Assembly (NCBI GenBank): GCA_001795735.1
Contig: MGKQ01000005.1
Location: forward strand, 1-35,151
Direction: 5' to 3'
Source: Candidatus Yanofskybacteria bacterium RIFCSPLOWO2_02_FULL_41_13
GTDB lineage: Bacteria > Patescibacteriota > Minisyncoccia > 2-02-FULL-40-12 > GWA2-44-9
DNA: 35,151 nucleotides
The notes beneath the pieces were generated by a model. The model saw only the letters and a program-made list of their open reading frames with translations. It did no database searches and was not told where the DNA came from. Positions 1-9,002 of the stretch are shown here, piece after piece. The stretch's first letter is position 1, and the number at the start of each line of letters is the position of its first letter. Made by a program: the position numbers and the translations under genes.

Positions 1-1
1 T

Positions 2-514
2 GTAAAATTTACTTCCAAGTTTGCAAATGGCAGTGGAGGAGGCGGAAATAGTCTTTATAAAACAAGTCATGGATTTAGCACTCTCTACCCAATAAATACT
101 GGTACCAGTATCATTCTCACAGATCAGTCTGGAAAGCAATATTCTTCTCCGTATGTAAAATATTCTTTGGGCCAACACTGTAGTCAGGTTAACTTAAACT
201 TTACGAGTGTTGCCAGTAGTCAATTCTCATGGAGTCCGCCGGGAGAAACAGCCGTAGCTAATCCTAATTCTTCTTTTGTCTTAAATACATTTACCAGAGA
301 TTTATACTTTGGACTCACCGGCAATGATGTCAAACAACTCCAGGCACTTCTGGTAAATGAGGTGGGTTATTCAGCCGATTTGATCACCGGTTATTTCGGT
401 CGCATTACCCGCGATGCTGTGAAAAAACTTCAGGAGAAATATGGCATTAAGCCGACGTATGGCTACTTTGGTGAAATAACCAGAAAAGCTATAAGTGCGC
501 TTATATCCAACTGA
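2..514 (+). CDS. Peptidoglycan-binding (PGBD) surface protein, C-terminal part
   Basis: The reading frame is open from base 2, so this is the 3' end of a gene that begins outside the window. The TTG at 167 used by the ORF track is only an internal Leu codon. The last ~70 residues form a peptidoglycan_binding_1 domain: DLYFGLTGNDVKQLQ, then GYFGRITRDAVKKLQ and GYFGEITRKAI, the three-helix pattern with repeated GYFG turns. The preceding part is Gly/Ser/Thr-rich and beta-like, typical of an exported surface protein. By family knowledge the domain docks secreted proteins onto the cell wall. The catalytic or adhesive part, if any, lies upstream and is not visible. A hairpin at 539-562 follows. Confidence 0.85.
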   Translation, partial: VKFTSKFANGSGGGGNSLYKTSHGFSTLYPINTGTSIILTDQSGKQYSSPYVKYSLGQHCSQVNLNFTSVASSQFSWSPPGETAVANPNSSFVLNTFTRDLYFGLTGNDVKQLQALLVNEVGYSADLITGYFGRITRDAVKKLQEKYGIKPTYGYFGEITRKAISALISN

Positions 515-538
515 CGCTGGTTGAAACTTTATATGGAT

Positions 539-562
539 CCCGTTAGAGATAACCCTAACGGG
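539..562 (+). terminator. Hairpin after PGBD gene, weak terminator
   Basis: CCCGTTAG and CTAACGGG form a perfect 8-bp stem with an 8-nt loop, 25 nt after the stop codon. The 3' tail (tttgcaaacaaatt) is only moderately U-rich, so termination may be inefficient. The CTAACGGG half is repeated at 641-648, immediately before the ATG of the next gene. Confidence 0.5.
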
Positions 563-593
563 TTTGCAAACAAATTATAAATTTAAAGTAGTG

Positions 594-599
594 TATACT
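594..599 (+). promoter_or_regulatory. Possible -10 box (TATACT)
   Basis: TATACT lies 49 nt before the ATG at 649, in an AT-rich stretch following the terminator-like hairpin. No convincing -35 is visible at 16-18 nt spacing, so this is a weak call. Confidence 0.3.
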
Positions 600-648
600 G
601 CTTGCTATCGTACGGTGGCAGTTAGTGCCTTGTACTACTTCTAACGGG

Positions 649-1605
649 ATGGATATTCCAGAGATCATAAATACACCGGTAATAACAGATTCTAAAAAGA
701 GCAATAAGAAGCTGCTGATTGTTTTAGTTATAGTCATCATTCTTGGCCTTGGCGGAGGCGGGTATTGGTATGTAATGATATATCAGCCGGCACAGTATGC
801 CAAAGCGATTTTTGCGCTCGAAATAGAGCTTCAAGCATATGGAACCCAATCGGGACAGTCCCAATTTAGATGGCGGTATGATTACGATACTGCTCTAAAT
901 GCTCTTGATAAACATGAGGTGTTTTTTGCTCAGTTTAACAAGAAAATTGAAGCCCTTAATCCGCCGCCATTTGATCAGGAGATGAAAGAACTTAAGGAAA
1001 ATCTCTTGTTCTTCGGAGGGGGATTTACCGGAGGAGTTAATAATGGGAGAAGAACGATCGTTTTTGTAAAAGATGCAATAGAGATTTATAAGATATATTA
1101 TCCGGAAAGCACCACCATTCGAGAAACACTACCCCCAGAATTAAGAAGTTCCCAGCCGTCTGTGCCTCGTTCTCAACCTTATGATTTGGGTACGGCCATT
1201 GATTTTTGGAAATCACTGCTTGCGTCGGCAAAACCATATGCCGACAGGATGTTCAATCAGGATCCGATTAATTTAGGCGATAATTACTTTTCGGATTTGA
1301 AATCTCTTTGGGGAGAAATGAGTCGTGCACATAATACAGTGCTCCCTGTTTTAGAACAAAAATTCGGCCGAAATTATCCCCTAAGTTCTTTACCACATCA
1401 GCAAGAGCTTGAAAAAATAATCCCCGGTGCCGCTTCCCTTGATAAAATTGATGAATTTCTACAAAAGCTTGAGAGCGTAATTATCAGAGGCAGTGCTGAA
1501 GGAATTTTGCAATCTGCTATATATTCTCAATCTTCAGATTCTCAAGAACGCAGTCAAAGCATGAACGAATCTCTTAAAAAATTGAAAGAAAAGTATGTCC
1601 AGTAG
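649..1605 (+). CDS. Membrane-anchored hypothetical protein
   Basis: I do not recognise a family. The protein starts MDIPEI (ATG 649; the in-frame GTG at 625 in the ORF track adds eight residues and has no better ribosome site). It has a short cytoplasmic head, one strong TM helix (about residues 20-42, LLIVLVIVIILGLGGGGYW), then ~270 mostly helical extracytoplasmic residues with Lys/Glu-rich segments. It looks like a single-pass anchored helical-bundle protein facing outward. It ends 12 nt before the PEGA-domain protein gene, so the two are probably co-transcribed. No catalytic motif is seen. Confidence 0.75.
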   Translation: MDIPEIINTPVITDSKKSNKKLLIVLVIVIILGLGGGGYWYVMIYQPAQYAKAIFALEIELQAYGTQSGQSQFRWRYDYDTALNALDKHEVFFAQFNKKIEALNPPPFDQEMKELKENLLFFGGGFTGGVNNGRRTIVFVKDAIEIYKIYYPESTTIRETLPPELRSSQPSVPRSQPYDLGTAIDFWKSLLASAKPYADRMFNQDPINLGDNYFSDLKSLWGEMSRAHNTVLPVLEQKFGRNYPLSSLPHQQELEKIIPGAASLDKIDEFLQKLESVIIRGSAEGILQSAIYSQSSDSQERSQSMNESLKKLKEKYVQ

Positions 1606-1617
1606 CGGAACTTCCAA

Positions 1618-2700
1618 ATGGTAAATAAGTTTGTTTTTGTTGCAAGCCTTATTTTTATTGTTAGCGGCATGGGAGCGGCTAATTTTATTTTTGCCCAAAG
1701 CCAGTCTCCTTGTTCGAGCAGTGTAAGCATTACCGATATCTCGCAAGCCCAGCCGGGCACTATATTTGTACTTTCTAACTCCGCTCAAGCAAATTTTACC
1801 ATTACTAATCCGGTAACACAGGAGTTGATATATAAGGGGAGCGGCTATGGCGGTTATGCGTGGTCTCGAGAGGGAGTTACAGCCGGAGCTTATACTATCA
1901 CTTGGGGTGCTGTTTCCGGATGTGGAACTCCGCCTTCTGAAACTAAAACGACCGACTCTAGAGGCTCTATCGCTTTTGCCGGAAACTATCAAAATATAAG
2001 CACACCTGCACCAGCTACTACTGGCACCATCGACATACGAACCAATCTTGTTCAATCTTCTGACCGAGAAAAAATAACTTTTATCCTAACTGGCCCTCAA
2101 AACAAAACCATTACCGCTGATAACTTTACCTGGTTTTATGCGCCGGCAGGAACTTATACTATTACCTATCGCGGAGAAATAGAAGGTTACGATGCCCCTG
2201 CTCCGCAAACCAAAATTCTTCCGGCCAATGGTTCAATCGTATTTCAAGTAGACTACAAGCTTTCTCAAACCACCCTCCCGCTTACCGTTGATTCTTTGCC
2301 AACGGGTGCAACTGTTTACATAGATGAAGTGTTGGTTGGCAAAGCTCCGGTGGTAAAAAAAGTTTCACGTGGTGCCACCCATAGAATTCGCTGTACTCTT
2401 CCTGGTTACAATGACTATACTTACAACTATGTAGTTGCTCCATTTAGTTCTACGGTCAATGTCGTCAAAGGGGATTGGAGGTGTTTACTTACTGTTAAGA
2501 ATGGGCAAACTATTCCAGCTTATTCGCCAACGACTCAACCTCAACAGTCTTTATCTCCTCAGGAACAGCCAAGAACTACCGTCTTGCCTCAAAACAGGAT
2601 AGAACAAACAACGTCACCAATAGCTTATCCAGTTCAGGCCAAACCAAAAGGATTTTTCTCTCGCATTTGGCAGTCAATTCTATCGTTATTTTTAAAATAA
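1618..2700 (+). CDS. Secreted PEGA-domain protein
   Basis: The N-terminus is a signal peptide (VFVASLIFIVSGMGAANFIFA, probable cleavage near AQS). Two all-beta repeats follow (around 28-120 and 130-215), each ending in a strand like AGxYTITW/AGTYTITY and a DSRGSIAFAGNY-type strand. Next is a PEGA domain at about 218-285 (LPLTVDSLPTGATVYIDEVLVG, then GATHRIRCTLPGY). A Pro/Gln/Thr-rich linker and a short hydrophobic C-terminus (IWQSILSLFL) follow and may re-anchor the protein. PEGA domains are a beta-sandwich module of bacterial and archaeal surface proteins. The protein is presumably envelope-associated. It is translated 12 nt after the upstream membrane protein. Its precise function is unknown. 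Confidence 0.8.
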   Translation: MVNKFVFVASLIFIVSGMGAANFIFAQSQSPCSSSVSITDISQAQPGTIFVLSNSAQANFTITNPVTQELIYKGSGYGGYAWSREGVTAGAYTITWGAVSGCGTPPSETKTTDSRGSIAFAGNYQNISTPAPATTGTIDIRTNLVQSSDREKITFILTGPQNKTITADNFTWFYAPAGTYTITYRGEIEGYDAPAPQTKILPANGSIVFQVDYKLSQTTLPLTVDSLPTGATVYIDEVLVGKAPVVKKVSRGATHRIRCTLPGYNDYTYNYVVAPFSSTVNVVKGDWRCLLTVKNGQTIPAYSPTTQPQQSLSPQEQPRTTVLPQNRIEQTTSPIAYPVQAKPKGFFSRIWQSILSLFLK

Positions 2701-2819
2701 TAGATCTTTAATCCGAGCTTTTAAAAGCACATCCGGTATCGAATACGGGATTTCAAAAGGCATTCCCGGGGAGCAGTTGGATTTTAAAAAACCAATTAAA
2801 TAAAAATAATTAAAATCAT

Positions 2820-3053
2820 ATGAATAAAAAACGTCTTGAAGTATTCTTTGAATTTCTTATTTTTGGTGTGATTGTCGGAGTTGTTGAGGATTTAATTGCC
2901 GTAAAATTAGTTACCGGAGAGCCCATTACCTGGGATGTTATAGGTATCGTTATAGCGGTAGCCATTCCTTTTGCCTTTATAGGCGAGGTTTTAGTTGACC
3001 AGGTTGATTTTATTGAACTATGGGGAAAATTTAACCGTAAGAATAAAAAATAG
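2820..3053 (+). CDS. Small two-TM membrane protein
   Basis: This is a 77-aa protein of unknown family. It has two predicted TM helices (about 9-27, FFEFLIFGVIVGVVEDLI, and 38-58, DVIGIVIAVAIPFAFIGEVLV) joined by a short loop and followed by a basic tail (NRKNKK). An acidic pair (E23/D24) lies inside the first helix. The ATG at 2820 has no clear Shine-Dalgarno. Its stop is 10 nt before the start of the pterin dehydratase gene, so the two probably share a transcript. The 119-bp gap upstream holds only an imperfect hairpin (2733-2753). Confidence 0.65.
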   Translation: MNKKRLEVFFEFLIFGVIVGVVEDLIAVKLVTGEPITWDVIGIVIAVAIPFAFIGEVLVDQVDFIELWGKFNRKNKK

Positions 3054-3063
3054 CTATAATACG

Positions 3064-3348
3064 ATGTTACTTAATAAACAAGAAGTAGATTGGCGTATCG
3101 GCGAACTAGGGGGATGGAAAATCGAAGAAGGTAAATTAAAGAAAATCTTTAAATTCAAGGATTTTATTTCAGCTATAGAGTTTGTTAATGCTGTTGCTGG
3201 ACTGGCTGAAAAAGAGAACCATCACCCGGATATTTTGATAACATACAATAAGGTTAGAATTACTCTTTGGACTCATGATGTCGGCGGGCTTTCAGAAAAG
3301 GATTTTAACCTTGCGTCAAAAATTGAAAAGGGCTTGATTGACTTGTAA
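3064..3348 (+). CDS. Pterin-4a-carbinolamine dehydratase
   Basis: This is a 94-aa protein (EC 4.2.1.96 family, PCD/DCoH/PhhB fold). It carries the active-site signature ENHHPDI followed by YNKVRITLWTHDVGGLSEKD, matching the family pattern [E/K]xxHHP[D/E] ... V...L.TH...GL...D. By family knowledge the enzyme dehydrates 4a-hydroxytetrahydrobiopterin; in bacteria with few pterin enzymes it may also act in molybdopterin or folate metabolism. The ORF track starts at 2995, but that start overlaps the upstream gene. ATG 3064 gives the usual family length. A TATAAT (3055-3060) lies only 3 nt before this ATG, so it may be incidental. Confidence 0.9.
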   Translation: MLLNKQEVDWRIGELGGWKIEEGKLKKIFKFKDFISAIEFVNAVAGLAEKENHHPDILITYNKVRITLWTHDVGGLSEKDFNLASKIEKGLIDL

Positions 3349-3384
3349 TTTCTGAGCTTGCAGTTTTAGATGTTTGCATTATTA

Positions 3385-3390
3385 TATAAT
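3385..3390 (+). promoter_or_regulatory. Putative -10 box of the cupredoxin gene
   Basis: A perfect TATAAT lies 21 nt before the ATG at 3412. A TTGCAG at 3358-3363 is too far upstream (21-nt spacer) to be a good -35. The call rests on the -10 and its position in the 63-bp intergenic gap. Confidence 0.45.
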
Positions 3391-3411
3391 AAATTAAATT
3401 AGTTTAAAAAG

Positions 3412-3936
3412 ATGAGCATGTATTCACAAAAAGGAAATGTTTTAGTAGTCGTATTGGTACTGGTCATTGTTGTCGCCGCGGGAGGATATGCAAGTTATAA
3501 AATGTTTTGGAGCAACCAAGCAGACGACAGTAAAGAGGCGGAACATACAATGGAAAATGACGAGATAATGAGTGACGATATGATGCCGAATGAATCTGGA
3601 GACGGAGGAATGATGGGGACTGACGACGACGATTCTATGATGGGTGGTGGCGTGATGGATCAAACCAAAGAATTTATGGTTTCGGGAAGCCCGTTTAAAT
3701 TTTCAGTCAGTGAGATCAGGGTAAAGAAGGGGGATACGGTTAGGATTGTTTTTACGAACGAGCAGGGGATGCATGATTGGGTTGTAGACGCATTCAGTGC
3801 CAGAACAAAAGTTCTTCAGGCCGGCCAGACAGAAACCATCGAGTTTATAGCTGATAAAATCGGAACCTTCGAATACTATTGTTCGGTCGGCAATCATCGC
3901 CAGGTGGGGATGAAGGGAAATCTCATAGTCGAATAG
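3412..3936 (+). CDS. Membrane-anchored cupredoxin (blue-copper domain)
   Basis: The N-terminus carries a TM anchor (about 9-31, VLVVVLVLVIVVAAGGYA). A striking Met/Asp/Gly-rich linker follows (about 40-85; DDMMP, GGMMG, DDSMMGGG), then a plastocyanin/azurin-like domain to the end. The type-1 copper ligands are visible: His in GMHDW, then Cys, His and Met in YYCSVGNHRQVGMKG. The domain is therefore predicted to bind copper outside the membrane; the Met-rich linker could pre-bind Cu(I). Likely roles are electron transfer or copper handling. No copper oxidase or respiratory partner is visible nearby. The ATG at 3412 was chosen; ATG 3418 is also possible. Confidence 0.88.
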   Translation: MSMYSQKGNVLVVVLVLVIVVAAGGYASYKMFWSNQADDSKEAEHTMENDEIMSDDMMPNESGDGGMMGTDDDDSMMGGGVMDQTKEFMVSGSPFKFSVSEIRVKKGDTVRIVFTNEQGMHDWVVDAFSARTKVLQAGQTETIEFIADKIGTFEYYCSVGNHRQVGMKGNLIVE

Positions 3937-3959
3937 CGGGGCGGGGTTGGATAAACTTT

Positions 3960-4007
3960 AGAAATAACTTAAATGCCGAGGCTTGCCTCGGCATTTAAGT
4001 TATTTCT
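3960..4007. terminator. 23-bp perfect inverted repeat, bidirectional terminator
   Basis: AGAAATAACTTAAATGCCGAGGC is followed after 2 nt by its exact reverse complement. It lies between the cupredoxin gene (+, ends 3936) and the subtilase gene (-, ends 4015). The AT-rich outer half gives a U-rich tail on either strand, so it can terminate both convergent genes. The stem is much longer than a usual intrinsic terminator. Confidence 0.8.
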
Positions 4008-4014
4008 ACAAGCG

Positions 4015-7000
4015 TTATGGAATAACGGTAAACCTAACCTCGTTTGATGTATCGTTTAGAAGAGGACCTACTCGTATAGTATACTCTCCGGGCGTAAGAA
4101 CCGGATCTACTTTCCAAGTTCCCAAAGTATTACTCGGGTCAAGCTTGCCGGTAGTGGTATTTCTTACTCTGTTCTTATCATGAACTTGGACGGTAAAGTA
4201 TTTTCTGGCGACTTCCAGGGCATTTCCAAGATTGCTACCGTTTATGGTGATAACTTGCCCGATTTTAGCGCTAGAGGGAGATATTGATGTTATAATTCTC
4301 GGTTTAGGTATAGGTCCTTCAATCCTAATAACCACTCTGCTTATTTGCGTACTGCCGGAGCTATCACGCAAAGTATAAGTATGGGTACCGGCAGAAACAT
4401 TCGTATCGGTTACGGATCCGCTTGGCGGTGAAATATTTTGCCAAGAAAATCCATCTTTATATATGATAGAGTTACCCGAACCCGTTCCAAGGGTGTAATT
4501 CAAAGTTACATCACAATTGGGGTTGGTGCTGCTTAACCCTTTTGTACAGGCTAACCATGGAGATGACAGCGATCCCTGATAATATATGTTTACGACTGTG
4601 CTTGATAATGAAGCACCGGTGACTCGATTGTTTAAAGTATATGAATAAGTTCCGGCCGGCGGATTTGATTCTGCTCTTGATCCCGAAGTTCCGCTTAACG
4701 ATGCCCAATCTATGCCATTTTTCTTGATAATTGCTTCACCGGCAGTAATTCCGGATATGCTGTAATTTAAGGTGATATTGCAGTTCGGATTTGAGATTGT
4801 GACATTCTTGGTACATGAGGCCGGCGTAGCAGTAATGTTTGCGCATGCTCCGGAACAGGTGCTTATTCCTTGCATGGCATTAGCTGAAATTTTACCCCAG
4901 CCGTAAAAAGCATCTTTGCCGGCCGATCCAAGATCTACGGCGCTATTAATAATAGTTTGTTCAACCTGATCCACAGTGTAATTAGGAAATGCCGACTTTA
5001 TTAATGCAACAACACCGCTAACAACCGGAGTGGCCATACTGGTTCCGGTCTTTGTTCCGTAACTGTTGCCCAGAATTGATGAATATAAATTAACTCCGGG
5101 AGCTGTAATATCTACTCCAGCGCCCAGACCGGAGAAACTAGCTCTCAAGTTGTTACTATCAATGGCCCCAACAGTAAATGACTCGCTTAAGCATCCCGGC
5201 AGAGACACTCCGGCAGGGTTGTTGCCGGCGGCTATGACTACCAGTACCCCATGACTCTTTGCGTATTGGATGGCTTTTGATATTCCGAGAGCAGTTGCAT
5301 CCATATTATCGCATAAGTTAGCATAAGTTCCGCCGCCAATGCTTATGTTAATTGCATCAGGGTCAAAATCATCGCTTGTACCGTAGGTGTTGTCAGGGCC
5401 GTTAATAGCCCAGTATATACCGTTAATGATTGCACTATAACTTCCCGCTCCGTTTGAATCTAATATTTTGCCGGAAATAATATTGCTGTTCGGGGCAACG
5501 CCGATTGATTGAGGATCTATTCCGTCAGAAGTGATAATGCCGGCAACATGACTGCCATGACCGGGCGCGCCGACACTACCGATATGATCATCCATCGGGT
5601 CATTGTCGTTGTTAACAAAATCCCATCCACCAAGATAGCTTGATTGAAGCTCAGGATGGTTGTAATTATAGCCGGTATCAAGAATTACAATACGGGTACC
5701 TTGGCCTTTGTTGCCTGTCGTTTGAGTGATCGTTGCCCCAATTTGATTATTGACGTTTGTATCTTGTAACTGGAAAACGGTATCAGGGGTAAGATTTGCT
5801 GAAGTATCAGGACATTCTACAGCGCTAAAATCCTGATAGCCTGACCCGGTAGTTCTGGAACAGCCGGCGGCAAAAGCAGACGTGGCTTCTGCCTCTGAAT
5901 GGACAACGAATTTTAATTCAATTTGGCAATCAGTATCAAGGGTGCAAGCGCCGATTGTTCCATTATTACAGACATTATTAATGCAGACTACGTTGCAATC
6001 GGTATTCTGAGTACAGGCTTTCGAGCTGTTGTTACTGCAAAAACCGTTATCACAGGTCGGTTGGGTTATCAGGCTTTGTCCGCTTGGTCCCGAGCCTATG
6101 CCCTGAAAATTGAATCCACCTCCGACTAATTCAGGATTAATCGTGTAAAGAATTACATACGACGACGCAAGAAGGACAGCTCCAACCACAGCGTTAAACA
6201 TATAAGATTTGGCAGTAGCAATGTTGCCCGGATTGGCGGCCGATGTCATCCATAAAAATCCTGCCCACAAGAATACAATAAAGACGGCAATACCGATAAC
6301 GTATAAAGAGTATTTGACGGCGTTATTTATCAAGTCCTGAAAATTTGAAGCAGGCGGAATAGATATTCCGACATTAGGTTGAAAGGGAAGGATTGGAACA
6401 GGTTGATTAGGTTGGTTGGGTGTGGTGGGTACAGAGCTAACAGTTAATGTTCCGAGGTAAGTTGATTGAAAATAACGCTTTCCATCGATTTGAGTTACAT
6501 TGCCTTCAATGGTTACCTCATACTCACTCTCAGCCATACTAGACGGAACAGTGAAGGTTAAGATAGCGTTCGATGAATTTACGGAACCGGTTAAACTCGT
6601 TACGGTTCCCGCCGCAGAGGTTAGCAGGACAGTAGTAGCGAGATTAAACCCGGCTACTTGGACTGTTCCGCCAGGTGCAACAGTTGAGGGGGAGAAATTG
6701 CAAGTAATCATATATCCGGGTACGTTCAGGCTTGGATCACATGGGGTCGGTGCGGATTGGGCTGTGAGACCGGCAAGACTGCCAACGCCCAAATTTGATA
6801 AGAATCTCACCATAGCATAATCCTTGCTTGATATTGCTGCATATTTTCCGTCTCTGGTATTCGGAGCGATAAAAGGAGAGTAATTTCCATTAGTACCGTC
6901 GGTAAAAATATACGAACTGGTTAATAAAACGCCCCGATTATCTAGCTGGCCGAACCTGTTTCTGATACTGCTTTGATCCTGGGCTACGACGGCATAAGTA

Positions 7001-8988
7001 TTAGACGTCGGATTGTAAGTATTAATCGCTGAGCCGGCATCATTTAAAACCATAAATGATCCGGAAGAGGCATCGGTTCCGTCACAAGAACTCAATATCT
7101 TGCCTTTTACGCTTGGGCCGGAATTTATATCCTTCCAAGTGGCTAAATATTGGTTATCAGTTGAGTTATAAGCGAGACTTACTTCTCCGGCTGTATTAAT
7201 TTCGGCTAGCGTCATTTGACCGACTTGGCCGGTTTGCGGGTCCACTCTCCTTATGGCGGTGGCACTGCTGTTGGGACTGACAGTACATGAACCGCCATAG
7301 CAATGATAAGCGATACAGTATTCGTTTGCTTGTTCGTTTATTGCCAATGAGGGGGCGGATCCGATAATGCCGCCGGAATTCACGATCTTTATGGTCGGGT
7401 CTCCTTGGCCGGTATTAGGGTTAATGGTTCTCAAGTAAATATCAATGTTGGGACTTCTATTTTCCCAGACCAGAACAAACTTTTTATTTACCGAGTCGTA
7501 TCTTAGGGGGGCATTCGGGTAGAAAAAGGGATTGTCCGTAAAGTCTCTGGTGATTAAGAATGGATTTCCGGCGAAACTGCCATCAGAGTTAATAAATCTT
7601 CCGAATATTTCAGTTTGTGATGTATCCAAGTCAATCCAAACTGCCAGGTATCTATTTTTATCTTTATCATAAGCAACGTGAGGGCTTATTGAGTTACTTT
7701 TACCACTGATACTGAACTGAGCTGTTATGGGAGTCTGGTTATTAGCCATTATTCTGCCCCAAATTATTCCTTGTCCGCCGGAATAATCGTCACTGACAAC
7801 AAGCCAAGTGTCATTAGTTGGATTATAATCCAACTGACCTCGCCATCCTGCGGTGGCATTTACCGGAGTCCCGACTACTGGAGCTCCCACACCGCAAGTT
7901 TCAGGAGCCAACCCTCCTGATAAATCATTTCTGGGAGCTGTATCCGAAACGGTTACTACAGATAGCTTGCCTGTATTGTCGTTGAAAGCGACTGTAAATA
8001 TCCCATTATTGTATACAGTACTTACTGATACCGGTCCGGTGGGTGCATTTATGACAATACTGCTTCTTTCTCCCCATGGTCTTAACAATACGGCCGAGAT
8101 GCCATTAGTCTCAGTCATGGTTACTATCCACGGCCGGCTGTTAACCATAATAATCTGTCCAATATGCTCCTGTCTTGAAGAAGTCGCCGTTAGATCGATA
8201 TCTTTATTATCATCAAGACAAATTCCTCTGACCGGACCAAAACCGCCGTAGGCGATATATTTATCTTTTAAAATTGTCTCAAAATTTGGAGTTTTAGCGG
8301 TAAATTTTTTGGTTTGATTTGCGCTCTCCCAGAGACAGATCTCCGTCTCATCGCCATTTAAACAGCCAGTGGCCAAATTATTTCCGCTGATTGATATTCT
8401 CCAATTATTTCCCGTAGAGAATAATTGGTTATCTTTACTAATTCTCGTTGGGTTAGATGCAAGTCCGGAAGCCCAATGACCGTCAGCGGCGCGAAGAACA
8501 CCGGATACAAGATTTGGATCATCACTTGTTTTGTTTGCTGTCCATTGTCCGACTTTAACTTCATAACGATCGGCGGTAGTACCGGTAGCGTTAGTTTCAC
8601 AATTAAATGTTGCCATATCGGGCTGAATCCACCATCCACCGAAACAACCACTTCCGCCGAAAGTTCTTTCCTGGTTTGCTTGGATGTCGGCGATGAAACT
8701 TCCTCCAAAACCATATGCAACGTATCTTCCATTAGGTGACAATTGGGGAAACCAGCCATTACCTTGAGAGGGGCTCCATTGGCTCAAAATAGGTGCATAT
8801 TGGATCGATTGAGCTTGAGCATATCCGTTTTCGTAGTACAGATGAACAAATTGAACGGACACCAATAAAGAAGCAATCAGGATAAACAAAAATAACCCGA
8901 ACCAATGAGCATGCTGGTGACGAGGATGGTTATGCCAAGAGTGATACCAAGTAAAATATTTACAAAATTGGTTATGAAGGTAGCGCAT
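4015..8988 (-). CDS. Giant surface subtilase with pilin-like membrane hairpin
   Basis: 1657 aa. Order: cytoplasmic His-rich head NHPRHQHAHW (20-29); TM anchor (30-50); beta-propeller-like region (about 55-345; PQLSPNGRYVAYGFGG resembles TolB/PD40 repeats) and further propeller-like repeats to ~750; TIG/IPT domain (~766-850); a two-helix VirB2/TrbC-like module (~878-957, VIGIAVFIVFLWAGFLWMTS ... NPGNIATAKSYMFNAVVGAV); a Cys-rich patch; a subtilisin (S8) domain with Asp1104 (LDTGYNYNHPE), His1144 (GHGSHVAGI), Asn1256 (AAGNN) and Ser1317 (GTSMATPVVSG). Two Cys-containing beta repeats (NPNCxxTLNY) and a final TIG domain close the protein. All catalytic residues are present, so it should be an active serine endopeptidase tethered to the envelope. 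It lies 14 nt after the 1078-aa gene (same operon). Confidence 0.92.
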   Translation of the reverse strand: MRYLHNQFCKYFTWYHSWHNHPRHQHAHWFGLFLFILIASLLVSVQFVHLYYENGYAQAQSIQYAPILSQWSPSQGNGWFPQLSPNGRYVAYGFGGSFIADIQANQERTFGGSGCFGGWWIQPDMATFNCETNATGTTADRYEVKVGQWTANKTSDDPNLVSGVLRAADGHWASGLASNPTRISKDNQLFSTGNNWRISISGNNLATGCLNGDETEICLWESANQTKKFTAKTPNFETILKDKYIAYGGFGPVRGICLDDNKDIDLTATSSRQEHIGQIIMVNSRPWIVTMTETNGISAVLLRPWGERSSIVINAPTGPVSVSTVYNNGIFTVAFNDNTGKLSVVTVSDTAPRNDLSGGLAPETCGVGAPVVGTPVNATAGWRGQLDYNPTNDTWLVVSDDYSGGQGIIWGRIMANNQTPITAQFSISGKSNSISPHVAYDKDKNRYLAVWIDLDTSQTEIFGRFINSDGSFAGNPFLITRDFTDNPFFYPNAPLRYDSVNKKFVLVWENRSPNIDIYLRTINPNTGQGDPTIKIVNSGGIIGSAPSLAINEQANEYCIAYHCYGGSCTVSPNSSATAIRRVDPQTGQVGQMTLAEINTAGEVSLAYNSTDNQYLATWKDINSGPSVKGKILSSCDGTDASSGSFMVLNDAGSAINTYNPTSNTYAVVAQDQSSIRNRFGQLDNRGVLLTSSYIFTDGTNGNYSPFIAPNTRDGKYAAISSKDYAMVRFLSNLGVGSLAGLTAQSAPTPCDPSLNVPGYMITCNFSPSTVAPGGTVQVAGFNLATTVLLTSAAGTVTSLTGSVNSSNAILTFTVPSSMAESEYEVTIEGNVTQIDGKRYFQSTYLGTLTVSSVPTTPNQPNQPVPILPFQPNVGISIPPASNFQDLINNAVKYSLYVIGIAVFIVFLWAGFLWMTSAANPGNIATAKSYMFNAVVGAVLLASSYVILYTINPELVGGGFNFQGIGSGPSGQSLITQPTCDNGFCSNNSSKACTQNTDCNVVCINNVCNNGTIGACTLDTDCQIELKFVVHSEAEATSAFAAGCSRTTGSGYQDFSAVECPDTSANLTPDTVFQLQDTNVNNQIGATITQTTGNKGQGTRIVILDTGYNYNHPELQSSYLGGWDFVNNDNDPMDDHIGSVGAPGHGSHVAGIITSDGIDPQSIGVAPNSNIISGKILDSNGAGSYSAIINGIYWAINGPDNTYGTSDDFDPDAINISIGGGTYANLCDNMDATALGISKAIQYAKSHGVLVVIAAGNNPAGVSLPGCLSESFTVGAIDSNNLRASFSGLGAGVDITAPGVNLYSSILGNSYGTKTGTSMATPVVSGVVALIKSAFPNYTVDQVEQTIINSAVDLGSAGKDAFYGWGKISANAMQGISTCSGACANITATPASCTKNVTISNPNCNITLNYSISGITAGEAIIKKNGIDWASLSGTSGSRAESNPPAGTYSYTLNNRVTGASLSSTVVNIYYQGSLSSPWLACTKGLSSTNPNCDVTLNYTLGTGSGNSIIYKDGFSWQNISPPSGSVTDTNVSAGTHTYTLRDSSGSTQISRVVIRIEGPIPKPRIITSISPSSAKIGQVITINGSNLGNALEVARKYFTVQVHDKNRVRNTTTGKLDPSNTLGTWKVDPVLTPGEYTIRVGPLLNDTSNEVRFTVIP

Positions 8989-9002
8989 AGAAATTAATAA
9001 GC

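Noticed and set aside
167-514. TTG start proposed for the first ORF
   Set aside because: The frame is open back to base 2; the TTG is internal.
1534-2055. 173-aa minus-strand ORF
   Set aside because: Shadow of the PEGA-protein gene; no domain or promoter.
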